DNA from: Closterium sp. Naga37s-1
Lineage: Eukaryota; Streptophyta; Zygnematophyceae; Desmidiales; Closteriaceae
Assembly (NCBI GenBank): GCA_947471745.1
Contig: CANJKZ010000400.1
Coordinates: forward strand, 310,001-374,000
Reading direction: 5' to 3'
Length of the DNA: 64,000 bases
This document shows, piece after piece, positions 63,081 to 64,000 of this stretch. A program made the position numbers and the translations under genes. Position 1 is the first letter of the stretch, and each line of letters begins with the position of its first letter. Under the pieces are notes generated by a model. The model was given only the letters and a program-made list of their open reading frames with translations. It was not told the origin of the DNA and did not search any database.

Positions 63081-64000
63081 ATGGCTACCCCTAGTGTCCT
63101 CGCTTTTGACGCTGAGGGTCGAGCCATTGACTTTGAGGTCTGGGTCGACGACCTGCAGCTGTTCTTACAGTGCGATAGGGCGGACGGTCTTTCCCTCTTT
63201 GACCTCACCTCTGGCGCCTCTCCTGCCCCTGCTGCTGATGCTGACCCCACTGTTCGCTCTCAGTGGGCCACCCGCGATGCTGCTGCACGTCTTGCTGTGC
63301 GTCGCCACCTGCCTACCACTGAGCGCGCGCACTTTAGTCAGTACAAGAGTGCTCAGACCTTGTACGACGCTGTAGTTGCGCGCTACTCTTCCCCTGCCAC
63401 TGCTGCCCTGAGCCGCCTCATGCTACCGTACCTCTTTCCTGACCTTTCTGCCTTTCCCACTGTCGCTGACCTCATTACGCACCTCCGCACTAGTGACACT
63501 CGCTACCGAGCCGCCCTTCCTGCTGAGTTCTGCGCCAAGAACCCCCCCCCCATGTACATCACTCTCTATTACATAGTCACACGCCTCCCTGACTCCCTTC
63601 ACGTAGTCAGGGACCACTTCCTCTCAGTCTGTCCCACCACTCTCACTGTCGACCTCCTCGAGAAGTCCCTCCTGGCGGCGGAGAAGAGCATCGTCGCTGT
63701 AGGAGCCTCTCGTGGTGACCCTCGCACCCCCATCTTTGAGGGGTGTTCTCCTTCCCCCCTGCTGCCCTCTGTTGCCTCTGCTGCTGCTGCCGACCTGCTT
63801 GGTCTTGAGTCGGTCTGCGCGGCGTCTGCCCCTAGCGGGAGACGCCGCCCTGGCAGGGGCAAGGGGGGCAAGGGCGCGGGTGGAACTGGCGGGGGCGGTG
63901 GAGGTGGCGGTGGAGGCGGCGGAGGGAGTGGGGGTGGCGGTGGGAGTGGTGGCGGGGGCGGTGGTGGCGGTGGCAGCAGCGGAGGAGGAGGCGGTGGTGG
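63081..64000 (+). CDS. gag: Gag of copia element VIII, partial
   Basis: The start MATPSVLAFDAEGRAIDFEV is at 63081 and the frame is open to the window end (about 306 codons). Segments match the other Gags: VDDLQLFLQCD, RSQWATRDAAARLAVRRHLP, YDAVVARYSSPATAALSRLM, THLRTSDTRYRAALPAEF, PPPMYITLYYIVTRLPDSLH, then a Lys/Gly-rich tract beginning GRGKGGKGAGG. It lacks stops, so this copy may be less decayed than its neighbours; the rest is not visible. It is closest to element IV in its opening residues. Confidence 0.88.
   Translation, partial: MATPSVLAFDAEGRAIDFEVWVDDLQLFLQCDRADGLSLFDLTSGASPAPAADADPTVRSQWATRDAAARLAVRRHLPTTERAHFSQYKSAQTLYDAVVARYSSPATAALSRLMLPYLFPDLSAFPTVADLITHLRTSDTRYRAALPAEFCAKNPPPMYITLYYIVTRLPDSLHVVRDHFLSVCPTTLTVDLLEKSLLAAEKSIVAVGASRGDPRTPIFEGCSPSPLLPSVASAAAADLLGLESVCAASAPSGRRRPGRGKGGKGAGGTGGGGGGGGGGGGGSGGGGGSGGGGGGGGGSSGGGGGG

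Larger units (their letters stand above)
61889..64000 (+). mobile_element. Copia element VIII, 5' part, runs off the window
   Basis: The LTR at 61889-62019 (TGTCAGAACA...TTCTTCTCA) is followed by the primer site TGGTATAGAGCGGG. A GC-rich leader and open gag follow. It belongs to the same short-LTR family as II-IV and VI-VII but lies on the plus strand. The left target duplication is probably CCCGG (61884-61888). The right end is outside the window. Confidence 0.87.

Overview
The window looks like nuclear DNA from a streptophyte green alga; a Closterium-like charophyte is my best guess, from memory of similar retroelements and not from any search. The evidence is GT-AG introns, a plant-type CAMK-group protein kinase, initiator-tRNA-Met-like primer sites, a plant telobox motif, GC-rich low-complexity exons, and the fact that about two thirds of the window is Ty1/copia retrotransposon.

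Layout. (1) 1-19.8 kb is an old tandem duplication of a kinase gene and a second, unidentified gene, both on the minus strand. Copy 1 of the kinase (1-316 and 6799-7425) is split by a young 6.5-kb plus-strand copia element (317-6798, 819-bp LTRs, target duplication CTACC). Copy 1 of the second gene is a truncated pseudogene (10230-10607). Copy 2 of both genes is complete or nearly so (kinase 11026-14059, unknown gene 17489-19444). (2) 19.8-22.0 kb holds no recognisable gene. (3) At 22051 a plus-strand gene starts with a signal-peptide exon and continues into a long exon encoding Asn-Gly runs interrupted by clusters of 4-9 cysteines. Its third exon is cut at 24783 by an 18.1-kb retrotransposon nest and resumes in the same reading frame at 42924, ending at 43121. 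(4) 24784-42918 is that nest: an outer short-LTR copia element (minus strand, target duplication AGAAC) that received a 5'-truncated relative (25698-31234), an LTR-complete relative (31568-38179, target duplication ACCTG) and two solo LTRs. (5) Just downstream of the split gene lies a second nest at 43179-61549. A plus-strand copia with 437-bp LTRs (target duplication GCTTT) carries a minus-strand element in its 3' LTR, and that element carries another (50755-58347, target duplication GAGGG). (6) From 61889 to the window end is the 5' part of one more short-LTR element, on the plus strand, with an open gag frame.

The short-LTR family (about 120-133 bp, ends TGT...ACA) shares several traits. 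It has a Gly-rich Gag with an atypical C-x13-C-x3-H-x4-C knuckle. It has long GC-rich leaders in which several copies carry their own minisatellite. It has an expanded repetitive linker between integrase and reverse transcriptase. Every copy whose pol lies in the window is broken by stops, frameshifts, deletions or active-site changes. The most novel host feature is the Asn-Gly/Cys-cluster gene. Translations, boundaries and LTR comparisons were read by eye; no database search was made.
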